Source: Erwinia oleae (GTDB taxonomy: Bacteria > Pseudomonadota > Gammaproteobacteria > Enterobacterales > Enterobacteriaceae). From it: a DNA stretch of 47,054 nt. Position 1 is the stretch's first letter, and each line of letters opens with the position of its first letter. The stretch is taken from NCBI RefSeq assembly GCF_000770305.1, contig NZ_JNVB01000030.1:1-47054 (forward strand), read 5' to 3'. Positions 19,677-31,086 of the stretch are shown one piece after another. The notes beneath the pieces were generated by a model that ran no database searches, had not been told where the DNA came from, and worked only from the letters and a program-made list of their open reading frames with translations. The translations under genes were made by a program, and so were the position numbers.

Positions 19677-20580
19677 GACCTGATTCCTTTTCTTCCAGCG
19701 CCGCGCGCAAAAATCCGTTATGTTTTGCCAGCAGCTCGCCGGCCTGCTCAGCAGTAACGCCGCTCAGCAGCATCAGTATGGCATTCTTCACGTGGTAGTG
19801 GCTCTGACGCAACGCCGTTTCCGCGTCTTTAACGGCGCAGCCTGTCGCTTCGCACACCATACGGCAGGCGCGATCCACCAGTTTGACGTTAGTCGCCTGC
19901 ATATCCACCATCAGGTTTTGATAAACCTTACCGATTTTGACCATCGCCCCGGTTGAGATCATATTCAGCACCAGTTTTTGTGCGGTGCCGGACTTCAGCC
20001 GGGTTGAGCCGGTTAACGCTTCCGGGCCGACCACGGGCGAGACGGCAATGTCAGCCTCCTGCGCAATCGGCGAGGCCGGGTTGCAGGAGATGGCGGCGGT
20101 ACGGCAGCCGAAGGCGCGGGCATAGCGCAGCGCGCCAATCACATACGGCGTACGGCCGGAAGCAGCAAGGCCGATCACCATATCGTTTTTGGTCAGGTCA
20201 AGCTGGCGGAGATCCTGCTCGCCCAGTTGCGCATTGTCTTCGGCCCCCTCCACCGCTTTCAGCAACGCGCCGGGGCCGCCCGCAATCAGTCCTACAATCA
20301 GGCCGTGCGGCACGCCGAAGGTCGGCGGGCATTCCGCCGCGTCCAGCACGCCCAGACGACCACTGGTGCCCGCGCCCATGTAAATCACTCTGCCGCCAGC
20401 CGTCAGTGAAGCCGCAGCGGCATCGACCGCTTTCGCCACCTCAGGCAGCGTCTGGCAAACCGCTTCAGCGACCGTGGCATCCTGTTGATTAAATTTTGTG
20501 ACCATCGCAAGCGTAGTCAGACCGTCCAGGTTCATCGTATCGGCGTTGCGCGTTTCAGAAATAAGCGAACCAAGATTCAT
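19663..20580 (-). CDS. murQ: N-acetylmuramic acid 6-phosphate etherase MurQ
   Basis: Cleaves the lactyl ether of MurNAc-6-P to give GlcNAc-6-P and D-lactate. SIS-type sugar phosphate domain with [20 protein letters not shown] (about 68-87) and ASGRTPYV. The catalytic glutamates lie in DAAECPP and AVEGAEDN. 305 residues (E. coli 298). First gene of a transcript with murP and pgpC, starting 14 bp from a putative operator. It is divergent from the RpiR regulator gene yfhH. E. coli carries murQP elsewhere, next to murR. Confidence 0.93.
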   Translation of the reverse strand: MNLGSLISETRNADTMNLDGLTTLAMVTKFNQQDATVAEAVCQTLPEVAKAVDAAAASLTAGGRVIYMGAGTSGRLGVLDAAECPPTFGVPHGLIVGLIAGGPGALLKAVEGAEDNAQLGEQDLRQLDLTKNDMVIGLAASGRTPYVIGALRYARAFGCRTAAISCNPASPIAQEADIAVSPVVGPEALTGSTRLKSGTAQKLVLNMISTGAMVKIGKVYQNLMVDMQATNVKLVDRACRMVCEATGCAVKDAETALRQSHYHVKNAILMLLSGVTAEQAGELLAKHNGFLRAALEEKESGHGKG

Positions 20581-20593
20581 GTAACGTCTCCAG

Positions 20594-20608
20594 TGAATAT
20601 AAAATTCA
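20594..20608. promoter_or_regulatory. Putative YfhH operator 1 (murQ-proximal)
   Basis: TGAATATAAAATTCA: 5-bp inverted arms TGAAT/ATTCA around an AT-rich centre. It resembles the second palindrome 31 bp away (shared pattern GAATAT-N-A-N-ATTC). It sits in the murQ leader. Confidence 0.5.
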
Positions 20609-20624
20609 ATATAAATAAATAAAT

Positions 20625-20643
20625 AAGGAATATTATATTCCTT
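20625..20643. promoter_or_regulatory. Putative YfhH operator 2 over the murQ -10
   Basis: AAGGAATATTATATTCCTT has 9-bp arms around one central base. On the minus strand it contains TATAAT (20632-20637), a likely murQ -10, so a bound repressor would block the promoter. The regulator is inferred from the divergent neighbour. Confidence 0.6.
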
Positions 20644-20699
20644 CCCGGCGGCATTTTATCTTACTTTGCCCGTGAAATGTGACTCAGCTATCGATAAAC

Positions 20700-20728
20700 T
20701 TAGCGCGATGTCGTGGGCAGGCTATGAT
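20700..20728 (+). promoter_or_regulatory. Putative yfhH promoter
   Basis: TTAGCG, 17 bp, TATGAT; about 40 bp upstream of the yfhH start codon. The -35 is weak. Confidence 0.4.
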
Positions 20729-20769
20729 CACACGTGTCCGTTGGCATCGCTATCAGGAGATATGAATCA

Positions 20770-21609
20770 ATGAGTTCACTGCTGCGTATTCGTCAGCTCT
20801 ACCCTACCCTGGCGTTAAATGAGCGTCGCCTGGCTGACTTTCTGCTGTCGCAGCCGGATCGCGCGCGGCACCTCAGTTCACAAAAGCTGGCGGAAGAAAC
20901 GGGCGTCAGCCAGTCAAGCGTGGTGAAATTTGCGCAAAAACTGGGCTATAAGGGTTTTCCGGCGCTCAAGCTCGCCCTGAGTGAATCGCTGGCGGACAGA
21001 GATGCCATTACCGTTCACAATCTCATTCTGAGTGACGATCCGCTAAAAATTGTGGGTGAGAAGCTGCTGACGGAAAAGCTGTCGGCTATTCGCGCCACGC
21101 TGGATATTAACAGCGAAGAGATGCTGATGGAGACGCTGCGGCTGCTGCGGCAGGCCCGTCGCATTGTGCTGGTCGGCATTGGCGCGTCCGGTCTGGTGGC
21201 GAAGGATTTTTCGTGGAAGCTGATGAAAATCGGCATGAGCGCCGTTGCCGAACAGGATATGCATGCGCTGCTGGCCAGCGTTCAGGCGCTGGACGTGGGC
21301 GATCTGCTGCTGGCCATCTCCTATACTGGCGAGCGCCGCGAAATCAATCTTGCCGCGCAGGAAGCGCAGCGCGCAGGTGCCAACGTGCTGGCCTTTACTG
21401 GTTTTACGCCGAATACGCTGCAACAGTGCGCCACCCACTGTCTGTATACGGTCGCAGAAGAGCAGACCACGCGCAGCGCGGCGATCTCTTCGACCAGCGC
21501 CCAGCTGGCGCTTACCGATCTGCTGTTTATGGCGCTGGTGCAGCGCGATCCTGAACGCGCCTCAAGCCATATTCGTCACAGCGAAGCGTTGGTAAAAAAG
21601 TTGGTTTAA
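20770..21609 (+). CDS. yfhH: RpiR-family transcriptional regulator YfhH (MurR-like)
   Basis: Sugar-phosphate-responsive regulator: N-terminal RpiR helix-turn-helix (1-77, HLSSQKLAEETGVSQSSVVK) and a C-terminal SIS domain (about 120-260, IVLVGIGASGLVAKDFSWKL). It resembles E. coli YfhH along its length, down to the C-terminus HSEALVKKLV, and has 280 residues. The ATG at 20770 gives MSSLLRIRQLYP, as in YfhH; a 12-codon in-frame extension to GTG 20734 lacks a ribosome-binding site. In E. coli YfhH is an orphan next to yfhB; here it faces murQP, which points to MurNAc-6-P or GlcNAc-6-P as ligand. Confidence 0.88.
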   Translation: MSSLLRIRQLYPTLALNERRLADFLLSQPDRARHLSSQKLAEETGVSQSSVVKFAQKLGYKGFPALKLALSESLADRDAITVHNLILSDDPLKIVGEKLLTEKLSAIRATLDINSEEMLMETLRLLRQARRIVLVGIGASGLVAKDFSWKLMKIGMSAVAEQDMHALLASVQALDVGDLLLAISYTGERREINLAAQEAQRAGANVLAFTGFTPNTLQQCATHCLYTVAEEQTTRSAAISSTSAQLALTDLLFMALVQRDPERASSHIRHSEALVKKLV

Positions 21610-21628
21610 GGGTTCTGGATAACATTAA

Positions 21629-21679
21629 GCGCCGATGGCAGCTTGCTGCCTTTAAACTCCCGGGCCGTCGGCGGCTTTT
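21629..21679 (+). terminator. Probable terminator of yfhH
   Basis: CGCCGATGGC (21630-21639) pairs with GCCGTCGGCG (21664-21673), 10 bp with one G-U, followed by TTTT. The loop contains a second small hairpin (GGCAGC-TT-GCTGCC), so alternative folds exist. Confidence 0.5.
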
Positions 21680-22002
21680 ACTACGTCACTGCATTATGAT
21701 TTGACTATTGACGTTGATAATATTGATCCACACGGCTTGCTGCGGTTGAAAATCATCAGAATGTGCGCGCCGAAACAGATCCCGGGCATTAATTCGTTTT
21801 CATAAACTTACGACACCTCGTTAAACAGCGTTCCGCTGAATCAACACTTTTCCGCAAGGCATATTGCGACAGGTAATGTATCAGGCTGCCGTATTGATCG
21901 CCTGGAATACGTTGTTTTAATAAAAGAGAAGACGCACAAAGAAGTTTGCCAGTTTATTTACGCACCTCAGGGAATATCTCTTATAAGGAGGTCAGCAAGA
22001 CA
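21680..22002. other. Gene-free stretch between yfhH and yfhL
   Basis: I see no credible ORF, tRNA or repeat here. The only eye-catching item is AAGGAGG (21985-21991), a ribosome-binding-like string with no fitting start codon after it. Confidence 0.5.
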
Positions 22003-22031
22003 TTGGGAGCAGCGAGGGTCTGTGCTAAAAT
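22003..22031 (+). promoter_or_regulatory. yfhL promoter
   Basis: -35 TTGGGA (22003-22008), 17-bp spacer, -10 TAAAAT (22026-22031) preceded by TGC (extended -10). It gives a leader of about 40 nt before the yfhL ATG. Confidence 0.65.
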
Positions 22032-22068
22032 CCGCGCAACGTGCCGATCTTAATTGTTCTGATGATAA

Positions 22069-22329
<261 letters not shown>

Positions 22330-22331
22330 CC

Positions 22332-22712
22332 TCAGCTTTCGATGATCACCGTCGCGCAGGCATAGTTGCGTTCGTCGGCCAGCGTAACGTGCACGTGCGC
22401 CACACCCAGTTTTTTTGCCACCTCCGCTGCATGGTCGAAGAAGCGCAGGCCCGGCTTTCCCAGCTCATCGTTGTACACTTCAAACTGATTAAACGCTAAA
22501 CCACCACGAATGCCGGTGCCAAATGCCTTGGCCGCCGCCTCCTTTACCGCAAATCGTTTGGCAAGGAAGCGCCCCGGCTGCCGATGCGCCTGGTACTGTC
22601 GCCATTCGTTTTCACTCAGTACGCGCTGTGCCAGACGCTGGCCTGAGCGGGCGATCACCCCTTCGATACGGGCGATCTCCACAATATCCGTTCCCAGTCC
22701 CAGAATCGCCAT
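22332..22712 (-). CDS. acpS: Holo-[acyl-carrier-protein] synthase AcpS
   Basis: Transfers 4'-phosphopantetheine from CoA to ACP for fatty acid synthesis. Metal ligands Asp9 ([13 protein letters not shown]) and Glu58 ([15 protein letters not shown]) are present. 126 residues, the family length. The ATG shares one base with the pdxJ stop, so it is the last gene of the lepA-side run pdxJ-acpS. Confidence 0.97.
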   Translation of the reverse strand: MAILGLGTDIVEIARIEGVIARSGQRLAQRVLSENEWRQYQAHRQPGRFLAKRFAVKEAAAKAFGTGIRGGLAFNQFEVYNDELGKPGLRFFDHAAEVAKKLGVAHVHVTLADERNYACATVIIES

Positions 22713-23443
22713 CAGCGGCGCGCTTCCCGCATCAGATCTTTCATTTCTTTTACCGCCTCTGCCAGCCCGCTCATCACCGCGCGCCCGATAATGGCGTGGC
22801 CGATATTGAGTTCGTGCATTTGCGGCAGCGCAGCGATGGGCTGCACGTTGTGGTAGGTCAGGCCGTGCCCGGCGTTAACCTTCAGCCCTTTGCTGTGCGC
22901 CCAGGCGGCCGCATCTTTGATCCGCCTGAACTCAGCGTCACGCGCCCGGCCCTCTTCCGCGTCGGCGTAGGCGCCGGTATGTATTTCTATGTAAGGCGCG
23001 CCGGTCGCCAGCGCCGCGTCGATCTGCTGATGATCGGCATCGATAAACAGTGAAACAGTAATACCGGCTTCTTTCAGGCGTGAAACCGCCAGGCTGATTT
23101 TTTCGACCTGACCGGCCACGTCCAGCCCGCCTTCCGTGGTCACCTCTTCGCGTTTTTCCGGCACCAGACAGCAGAAATGCGGTTTGAGCTCGCAGGCGAT
23201 ATCCACCATTTCATCCGTTACCGCCATTTCCAGGTTCATACGCGTCTGAATGGTCTGCCGCAGAATGCGCACGTCACGATCGGTAATATGGCGGCGATCT
23301 TCGCGTAAATGAACGGTAATGCCGTCCGCGCCAGCCTGCTCGGCAACAAAAGCCGCCTGAACCGGATCGGGATAATGCGTGCCGCGCGCATTGCGTACGG
23401 TGGCGATGTGATCGATGTTGACACCTAAAAGAAGTTCAGCCAT
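22712..23443 (-). CDS. pdxJ: Pyridoxine 5'-phosphate synthase PdxJ
   Basis: Condenses 1-deoxyxylulose-5-P with 3-amino-2-oxopropyl phosphate to pyridoxine 5'-phosphate. TIM-barrel protein of 243 residues with the N-terminal stretch [18 protein letters not shown] and the active-site stretch [24 protein letters not shown] is near residue 193. It lies 70 bp after recO and touches acpS. Confidence 0.97.
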   Translation of the reverse strand: MAELLLGVNIDHIATVRNARGTHYPDPVQAAFVAEQAGADGITVHLREDRRHITDRDVRILRQTIQTRMNLEMAVTDEMVDIACELKPHFCCLVPEKREEVTTEGGLDVAGQVEKISLAVSRLKEAGITVSLFIDADHQQIDAALATGAPYIEIHTGAYADAEEGRARDAEFRRIKDAAAWAHSKGLKVNAGHGLTYHNVQPIAALPQMHELNIGHAIIGRAVMSGLAEAVKEMKDLMREARR

Positions 23444-23513
23444 GACGTTCCCCGGAAAATGCGTGATTGCGTATTATATCCTGTGCCGGACATCTGCCAA
23501 GGCACCCGTTTTG

Positions 23514-24248
23514 CTATTGCGTATCGGGCGGCGCGATGTCGCGTTTTTTTGGTGTGAACTGACGAAACAGCTCCTGACTTTTAAGCGGCTTGCCGCCCAG
23601 ATAGGGCCGCAGCGCCATCCGCGTGAAACGTTTGGCGGCGCGCAGCGTGTCCCGATCGGGAAAGCTACGTTCACTGAGCGCCCGCAGTTCGCGGCCGGTA
23701 AAGGTTTTGTTGCCCATCACCAGGCTGGCGGTAAATCCTCTCTCTTCGCGGTACGTATAGGTCATCGCGTCCGTCACTTCTTCTCCGCTGCCCGCGCAGT
23801 GCAGGAAGTCAATGCCGTAACCAAGATGGCCGAGCATCGCCAGCTCAAAGCGGCGCAGGGCAGGCTCCGGCGAGCCGCTGGCAGAGGCCAGCGCCTGAAG
23901 ACAGTGAAGGTAATCGTAGAAGAGTTCGGTAAAGGCGGTTTCCTGCTCCAGCACCCGTGACAGCAGTTCATTCACGTACAGACCGCAGTAGAGAGTCATA
24001 CCAGAGAGAGGCAGCGCCAGCGAGATAGGCTCCGCGCCGCGCAGCGTTTTGACTTCACCACGGCCGCCCCAGCGCACCAGCAGCGGCGTAAAGGGTTGAA
24101 GCGCGCCTTTCAGGCTGGAGCGTTTGGCCCGCGCGCCTTTGGCAACCACGCGAATACGACCGTAGTTCTCCGAAAAAAGATCGAGCATAAGGCTGGTTTC
24201 GCTCCACGGACGTCCATGCAGGACAAATGCGCGCTGCCAGCCTTCCAT
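23514..24248 (-). CDS. recO: DNA repair protein RecO
   Basis: Helps RecR load RecA on SSB-coated DNA in the RecF pathway and anneals strands. 244 residues: N-terminal OB-fold ([19 protein letters not shown], about 1-80) and a helical C-terminal part. The zinc cysteines of some RecO families are absent, as in E. coli. It starts 4 bp after the era stop. The C-terminal tail (KKRDIAPPD) is species-specific. Confidence 0.96.
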   Translation of the reverse strand: MEGWQRAFVLHGRPWSETSLMLDLFSENYGRIRVVAKGARAKRSSLKGALQPFTPLLVRWGGRGEVKTLRGAEPISLALPLSGMTLYCGLYVNELLSRVLEQETAFTELFYDYLHCLQALASASGSPEPALRRFELAMLGHLGYGIDFLHCAGSGEEVTDAMTYTYREERGFTASLVMGNKTFTGRELRALSERSFPDRDTLRAAKRFTRMALRPYLGGKPLKSQELFRQFTPKKRDIAPPDTQ

Positions 24249-24252
24249 CGGA

Positions 24253-25838
<1,586 letters not shown>

Positions 25839-25894
25839 TTACCAGTGTCTGAATGCGTCAAAAATCTGCACACGGAACAGGGCTGGACGAACCA

Positions 25895-25938
25895 ACACGA
25901 AACTGTTTCGTGTGCAGTGGCTTCCGGTCAGAAGCCAC
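25895..25938 (-). other. rnc leader hairpins (probable RNase III autoregulatory site)
   Basis: Two adjacent perfect stems lie 60 bp upstream of rnc: ACACGAAA/TTTCGTGT (25895-25913) and GTGGCTTC/GAAGCCAC (25917-25938). In E. coli RNase III cuts a stem-loop in its own leader to limit expression. Assigning that role here is inference. Confidence 0.55.
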
Positions 25939-25968
25939 CCCCTTTATCACGCCGCCCGCAGGACGACG

Positions 25969-26931
25969 TTAATGAATACCGCCAATACGGCTCAGACGGA
26001 CGCCGGTAGGCCACTCGCCTTCCTGCTTCTCAAAGCTCATCCAGATAGCAGTGGCTTTACCGACCAGATTCCGTTCAGGTACAAAACCCCAGTAACGGCT
26101 GTCCGCGCTGTTATCGCGGTTGTCGCCCATCATGAAGTACATGCCTTCCGGCACTACCCATGACGACTGCGGCTGACCCGGCTGCTGATAGTAAGAACTG
26201 GCCTGGCTCTGCGCCTGGGTCACCAGCAGAATATTATGCGTCACCTTGTCCAGCGTTTCGCTACGCGCCGCCAGCCGCAGCCCGCCACGCATCGATTGCT
26301 CTTTCGGGACCTGATAAAAACCGTTGCCCACTTCATTGCCGTCAAAGCCGCTGAAGGTTTGAATGAAGTCGCTCGGCTGCACGTCAGAATAGGCGATCGG
26401 CAGCGCTTTTTCACAGTGCTGGCTCTCCGCGCAGGCAGGGTTGATCGTCACCGTTTTGCTGTTGGGATCGTAGCTGACGCGGTCGCCCGGCAGACCGATT
26501 ACGCGCTTAATGTAATCCATGCTTGGATCTTTCGGGTATTTAAATACCGCGATGTCGCCGCGCTTTGGATGCCCGGTCGGGATCAGCGTCGTTTGGGTAA
26601 TCGGATCTTTGATGCCGTAGGCAAACTTCTCAACCAGAATGAAATCGCCAATCAGCAGGGTTGGCATCATCGAACCGGACGGGATTTGAAACGGTTCGTA
26701 AATAAAAGAACGCACCACGAATACCAGCAGCAGCACCGGAAACACCGACGCGGCGGTTTCGATCCAGCCCGGCTGTTTCGCCACAACCTTCTGCCCGTTT
26801 GCTCCCGCATCCGCCTCGGCTGCCGCAGCGGCGGCACGGCGGGCCGGCGCCCATTTGTAGCGGTCAATACACCAGATGATTCCGGTTACCAACGTTGCAA
26901 TCGCCAAAATCAGGGCGAACATATTAGCCAT
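25969..26931 (-). CDS. lepB: Signal peptidase I LepB
   Basis: Removes signal peptides from exported proteins at the periplasmic face. N-terminal helix (about 4-22), cytoplasmic Ala-rich loop, second helix (about 58-76), then the periplasmic catalytic domain with Ser87 in PSGSMMPTL and Lys142 in DYIKRVIGLPGD. MMGDNRDNSADSRYWG is box E. 320 residues against 324. It is 26 bp after lepA, as in the E. coli lepA-lepB operon. Confidence 0.97.
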   Translation of the reverse strand: MANMFALILAIATLVTGIIWCIDRYKWAPARRAAAAAAEADAGANGQKVVAKQPGWIETAASVFPVLLLVFVVRSFIYEPFQIPSGSMMPTLLIGDFILVEKFAYGIKDPITQTTLIPTGHPKRGDIAVFKYPKDPSMDYIKRVIGLPGDRVSYDPNSKTVTINPACAESQHCEKALPIAYSDVQPSDFIQTFSGFDGNEVGNGFYQVPKEQSMRGGLRLAARSETLDKVTHNILLVTQAQSQASSYYQQPGQPQSSWVVPEGMYFMMGDNRDNSADSRYWGFVPERNLVGKATAIWMSFEKQEGEWPTGVRLSRIGGIH

Positions 26932-26957
26932 TCCAGTTCCCTCGAAGCCCGCGGCCC

Positions 26958-28757
26958 TTATTTACTGTCTTTACCGACGTGGAGAATGGCAAGGAACGCC
27001 TCCTGAGGCAGCTCGACGTTACCGACCTGTTTCATGCGTTTCTTACCCTCTTTCTGTTTCTGTAACAGCTTTTTCTTACGGCTGACGTCGCCGCCGTAGC
27101 ACTTCGCCAGCACGTTTTTACGCAGCTGTTTCACGGTTGAACGGGCAATGATGTGGTTGCCGATAGCGGCCTGAATCGCGATATCAAACTGCTGACGAGG
27201 AATAAGTTCCTTCATCTTTTCAACCAGATCGCGACCGCGGTAAGGCGCGTTATCGCGATGGGTGATCAGCGCAAGTGCATCAACGCGTTCGCCGTTAATC
27301 AGCACGTCCACGCGCACCATATCGGACGCCTGGAAACGCTTGAAGTTGTAATCCAGCGAGGCATATCCGCGCGACGTTGATTTCAGGCGGTCAAAGAAGT
27401 CCAGCACCACTTCTGCCATCGGGATTTCATAAGTCAGCGCAACCTGGTTGCCGTGATAAACCATGTTGGTCTGCACGCCGCGCTTTTCGATGCAGAGCGT
27501 GATGACGTTGCCGAGGTACTCCTGCGGCAGCAGCATATGACACTCAGCGACAGGTTCGCGCAGTTCTTCAATATTGTTCAGTGCTGGCAGCTTGGACGGG
27601 CTGTCGACATAGACCGTTTCACCTGCGGTAGTCAGCACTTCGTAAACAACGGTGGGCGCCGTGGTGATCAGATCGAGATCGTACTCACGCTCCAGACGCT
27701 CCTGAATGATCTCCATATGCAGCAGGCCAAGGAAGCCGCAGCGGAAACCGAAGCCCAGCGCCGTCGAGCTTTCCGGCTCGTAAAACAGCGAGGCGTCGTT
27801 GAGGCTCAGTTTGCCCAGCGCGTCGCGAAAGCCTTCATAGTCATCAGAGCTGATCGGGAAGAGGCCGGCGTAAACCTGCGGCTTCACTTTTTTAAAGCCT
27901 GGCAGCGATTTTTCGGCAGGATTGCGCGAAAGCGTTAGCGTATCGCCAACCGGCGCGCCAAGAATGTCTTTGATCGCACAAACCAGCCAGCCTACTTCGC
28001 CGCACTTCAGCACGTCGCGATCGACGCGTTTCGGGGTGAAAATACCCAAACGGTCAGCGTTATACACCTGGCCGGTGCTCATCACCTTCACTTTTTCGCC
28101 TTTGCGCAGGCTGCCGTTTTTAATACGGATCAGCGAAACCACGCCAAGGTAGTTATCAAACCATGAGTCAATGATCAGCGCCTGTAAGGGGCCGTCAGGA
28201 TCGCCTTCCGGCGCAGGGATATCGCGCACCAGGCGCTCCAGCACCTCCGGCACGCCCACGCCGGTTTTCGCGGAACAGCGCACGGCGTCGGTGGCGTCAA
28301 TACCCACAATGTCTTCAATTTCCTGCGAAACGCGATCGGGATCGGCGGCAGGCAAATCGATTTTGTTCAGAACCGGTACAACTTCCAGATCCATTTCCAT
28401 GGCGGTGTAGCAGTTGGCCAGCGTTTGCGCCTCAACGCCCTGCCCGGCGTCAACCACCAGCAGCGCGCCTTCACAGGCCGCAAGTGAACGGGAGACCTCA
28501 TAGGAGAAGTCGACGTGGCCGGGCGTGTCGATAAAATTGAGCTGGTAAGTTTCACCGTCTTGCGCGTGGTAATCGAGCGTAACGCTTTGCGCTTTAATGG
28601 TAATGCCGCGCTCACGTTCAAGATCCATGGAGTCCAGAACCTGCGCAGCCATCTCACGCTCAGTCAGCCCGCCGCAAATCTGAATCAGGCGGTCGGAAAG
28701 CGTTGATTTGCCGTGGTCGATGTGAGCGATGATAGAAAAGTTTCTTATGTGCTTCAT
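26958..28757 (-). CDS. lepA: Elongation factor 4 (LepA)
   Basis: Ribosome-bound translational GTPase. AHIDHGKS (11-18) is the P-loop, [12 protein letters not shown] is G3 and [13 protein letters not shown] is G4. The LepA-specific C-terminal domain ends in [20 protein letters not shown]. 599 residues, equal to E. coli. A probable promoter lies about 100 bp upstream. Confidence 0.98.
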   Translation of the reverse strand: MKHIRNFSIIAHIDHGKSTLSDRLIQICGGLTEREMAAQVLDSMDLERERGITIKAQSVTLDYHAQDGETYQLNFIDTPGHVDFSYEVSRSLAACEGALLVVDAGQGVEAQTLANCYTAMEMDLEVVPVLNKIDLPAADPDRVSQEIEDIVGIDATDAVRCSAKTGVGVPEVLERLVRDIPAPEGDPDGPLQALIIDSWFDNYLGVVSLIRIKNGSLRKGEKVKVMSTGQVYNADRLGIFTPKRVDRDVLKCGEVGWLVCAIKDILGAPVGDTLTLSRNPAEKSLPGFKKVKPQVYAGLFPISSDDYEGFRDALGKLSLNDASLFYEPESSTALGFGFRCGFLGLLHMEIIQERLEREYDLDLITTAPTVVYEVLTTAGETVYVDSPSKLPALNNIEELREPVAECHMLLPQEYLGNVITLCIEKRGVQTNMVYHGNQVALTYEIPMAEVVLDFFDRLKSTSRGYASLDYNFKRFQASDMVRVDVLINGERVDALALITHRDNAPYRGRDLVEKMKELIPRQQFDIAIQAAIGNHIIARSTVKQLRKNVLAKCYGGDVSRKKKLLQKQKEGKKRMKQVGNVELPQEAFLAILHVGKDSK

Positions 28758-28851
28758 TATAGAGGTTTTTCTGCCTTACAAATGCTGGAACCATACCGGC
28801 TGGCGCCGACGGAGCGTGATATTACAGGCAGCGCTTTGCCCGAAAAAGTGC

Positions 28852-28880
28852 ATTCTACACTACATATCAGGGTGGTGGAA
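28852..28880 (-). promoter_or_regulatory. Candidate lepA promoter
   Basis: Minus-strand -35 TTCCAC (28875-28880), 17 bp, -10 TAGAAT (28852-28857). The -35 is weak, so this is a candidate only. Confidence 0.4.
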
Positions 28881-28991
28881 TCATCGCAGGCGGGCAATAA
28901 CCCGCGGAAAAAAACTGTACGAGGGGATCGGGCTGGTTTTGCGGTAAAAATAGCGCATTTTGCAGGGAAACGTGCGCCGTCGCGGCGCGTT

Positions 28992-29456
28992 TCAGGCATC
29001 GCTCTCGACGCGCAACGCGTCAGGTGGAAGTGCAACGCTTAAAATTACCGGCTGATACGCGGCGCTTTTACCCAGATAGCTGGAAAGCCCCTTCGCGACG
29101 ATGAAGCCGCCGACGCCGCCGAGCAGTGCGCCCGCCGCCGCCGCCAGATCGCTGTGAAACAGCATCTGAAACAGGCCGGCAAGAAGAAACAATCCCAGCA
29201 GCGGCGTCATATAGACTAACAGCGCGGAACTGAGCAGGCTTTTTTCTGCGATACCCAGCTCGATACGCTGACCGACCTTGAGCGGTTCAGCGCTCGCCAC
29301 CTTCATCACGTGCGCGTTCTTCGGGCCCAGCTTATTCAGCATGTGGCTGCCGCATCCCTTGCGGGCCGAACAGCTGCTGCATGACGTTTTCATTTCTGAA
29401 TGCAGCGTGGCGACGCCGTCCTGCCACGCAACGACCGTGGCCCATTCTCTCATCAT
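28992..29456 (-). CDS. rseC: SoxR-reducing system / sigmaE positive regulator RseC
   Basis: Inner-membrane protein linked to SoxR reduction with the Rsx complex; named for a mild effect on sigmaE. N-terminal cytoplasmic part with a cysteine cluster (SCSSCSARKGCG), then two transmembrane helices (about 78-97 and 103-122) and a short tail with QPVILSVALPP. 154 residues against 159. The ATG overlaps the rseB stop by 4 nt. Confidence 0.95.
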   Translation of the reverse strand: MMREWATVVAWQDGVATLHSEMKTSCSSCSARKGCGSHMLNKLGPKNAHVMKVASAEPLKVGQRIELGIAEKSLLSSALLVYMTPLLGLFLLAGLFQMLFHSDLAAAAGALLGGVGGFIVAKGLSSYLGKSAAYQPVILSVALPPDALRVESDA

Positions 29457-30406
29457 CGCGCGGCTCCTGTATTAACGCTTTCAGCGATACGTTTGGCGGT
29501 TGACGGCGGCAGCTCACCCACCACCGTAATCTCTCTGTTATTGCGCACTTCCGTCTGTACGGTACGGCGTCCTGTGCGCAGGAGCTGCGCGGCGCTGTTT
29601 TTATCCGCTGCGCTGACGTTAACGGAGAAGCTGAACAGACCATCTGAATAGAGGCGTGACTCTACCGGTTTGTTCAGCGACGGTATCTGTCTGCGGCTTT
29701 GCGTGATCTCTTTCATACCTGCCGGGAGCCAGCCTGGCCGCCAGTCAAAGGTCGCGTTTTCACTCACCGGCACGGAGAGCGACGGCGGCAGCTCCGCTTT
29801 TTCCAGCCCCTGCATCATGTTGCGGACGCCTTCATCGACGGCAAAACTCACCACGCGAAACTGTTCCAGCGTGTCGCCGTCGCGGTCGAGCAGGTCAATG
29901 CGCAGCGGCAGGCGGGTATCGCTGTCCAGCCAGACAATGTAGCTGTAGCGGGTACCGTCTCGCGCCACAATGCGTATAACTTCACACATTTGATCGGCAA
30001 TGCGCGCGCGCCCAACCGGCACAAAATCATAGTCCGCGGAAATCTGCTGAAAGTCAGCGTACACCAGCGAAGGCAGCGCATCGACGATGTGGTCGCCCGC
30101 GAGGGTGAACGGCTCAAGGCCCGGTTCGAAATAGCTCACCTCTTTGCCACGCTGAATAATTTCACGGCGCGGCCCGTCCATTTGCAGCAGCTGCGCATAG
30201 ACTTTCTCGTTCAGCACCGCATGGCGGTAACGCAGAGACTCAATGCCAAGCCTGGAAACGTTGATATAGGCGAGTTCATAGTTGAGGGACTGGCTGGCCT
30301 GCTCCATCTGTTGCAAGAGCGCCCCGGAGGTGGTTTCCGCCGGGGCGACGCTGGAGTATATCAGGCTGCCAGCCATAAGGCTGACGGCGTACCAGATTTG
30401 CTTCAT
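29453..30406 (-). CDS. rseB: Periplasmic sigmaE regulator RseB
   Basis: Binds the periplasmic part of RseA, shields it from DegS, and is released by lipopolysaccharide intermediates. A signal peptide of about 23 residues ends APA before ETTSGALL. The large lipid-binding-like domain and the smaller C-terminal domain follow. 317 residues (E. coli 318). The start shares a base with the rseA stop (TAATG). Confidence 0.96.
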   Translation of the reverse strand: MKQIWYAVSLMAGSLIYSSVAPAETTSGALLQQMEQASQSLNYELAYINVSRLGIESLRYRHAVLNEKVYAQLLQMDGPRREIIQRGKEVSYFEPGLEPFTLAGDHIVDALPSLVYADFQQISADYDFVPVGRARIADQMCEVIRIVARDGTRYSYIVWLDSDTRLPLRIDLLDRDGDTLEQFRVVSFAVDEGVRNMMQGLEKAELPPSLSVPVSENATFDWRPGWLPAGMKEITQSRRQIPSLNKPVESRLYSDGLFSFSVNVSAADKNSAAQLLRTGRRTVQTEVRNNREITVVGELPPSTAKRIAESVNTGAAR

Positions 30407-31056
30407 TACTGCTGCTGAATTCCTAACGACTGATTACCCGGAACCTGAACGGCCGCCTGCTGCGCAGGATTTTGCTCTAACTGGAGCCTGTCCGCGTGCA
30501 GACGACGTTGCAACTCATAGTCCTGCAACATGGCATTGACGCGGCGACGCTGATCCTGCACCTGCTGCGTCGCGTTATTATTAGTCGCGCTTTCAGACGG
30601 CACGCCGAGACTTACCGGCGAGGCCTGGCCCATCATCGGCAGCGTGTTGAACACCGGCGAATCCGATTCGACCTGACCGCCTTCCGGCTGGTTATAGTGC
30701 TGCACGCCGACAATAACAGCCAGAGATACGCAGGCTGCCACGCCGACCTGGACGATCTGCGCCGCCCAGGGACGCGCTTTATGCCAGAAAGGCATATGCC
30801 GATACTGCTCAGGTTCAGGCTGCGCTTCCAGTATCAGCGGAGCGATATTTCTTACCGGCTCATTTGCGATTGCAGAGGCGACGCGCGCAGCGATATCAAA
30901 ATGAACGTGCTGCTCCACATCTCCACGCAGCGTATCGCGAATGAGATGATAGCTCTCCCACTCCCTCTGGAGCGATGCATCTTCAGACAGTGCGGTTAAA
31001 ACTTCAGCGTTCGAAGTTTCTCCATCCATTAAAGCGGAAAGTTGTTCTTTCTGCAT
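30406..31056 (-). CDS. rseA: Anti-sigmaE factor RseA
   Basis: Single-pass membrane protein that holds sigmaE at the membrane until DegS and RseP cut it. N-terminal sigma-binding domain (MQKEQLSALMDGE), transmembrane helix at about 97-117 (IVQVGVAACVSLAVIVGV), and a periplasmic part with Gln-rich stretches ending QSLGIQQQ. 216 residues. It follows rpoE after 30 bp in the rpoE-rseA-rseB-rseC operon. Confidence 0.96.
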   Translation of the reverse strand: MQKEQLSALMDGETSNAEVLTALSEDASLQREWESYHLIRDTLRGDVEQHVHFDIAARVASAIANEPVRNIAPLILEAQPEPEQYRHMPFWHKARPWAAQIVQVGVAACVSLAVIVGVQHYNQPEGGQVESDSPVFNTLPMMGQASPVSLGVPSESATNNNATQQVQDQRRRVNAMLQDYELQRRLHADRLQLEQNPAQQAAVQVPGNQSLGIQQQ

Positions 31057-31086
31057 GCCTCAGTACCCTTCGTGTATCCGCCGTAA

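Noticed and set aside
20700..20740. CRP site between murQ and yfhH
   Set aside because: TGTGACTCAGC and ATGATCACACG each hold only one half-site; no full TGTGA-N6-TCACA is present.
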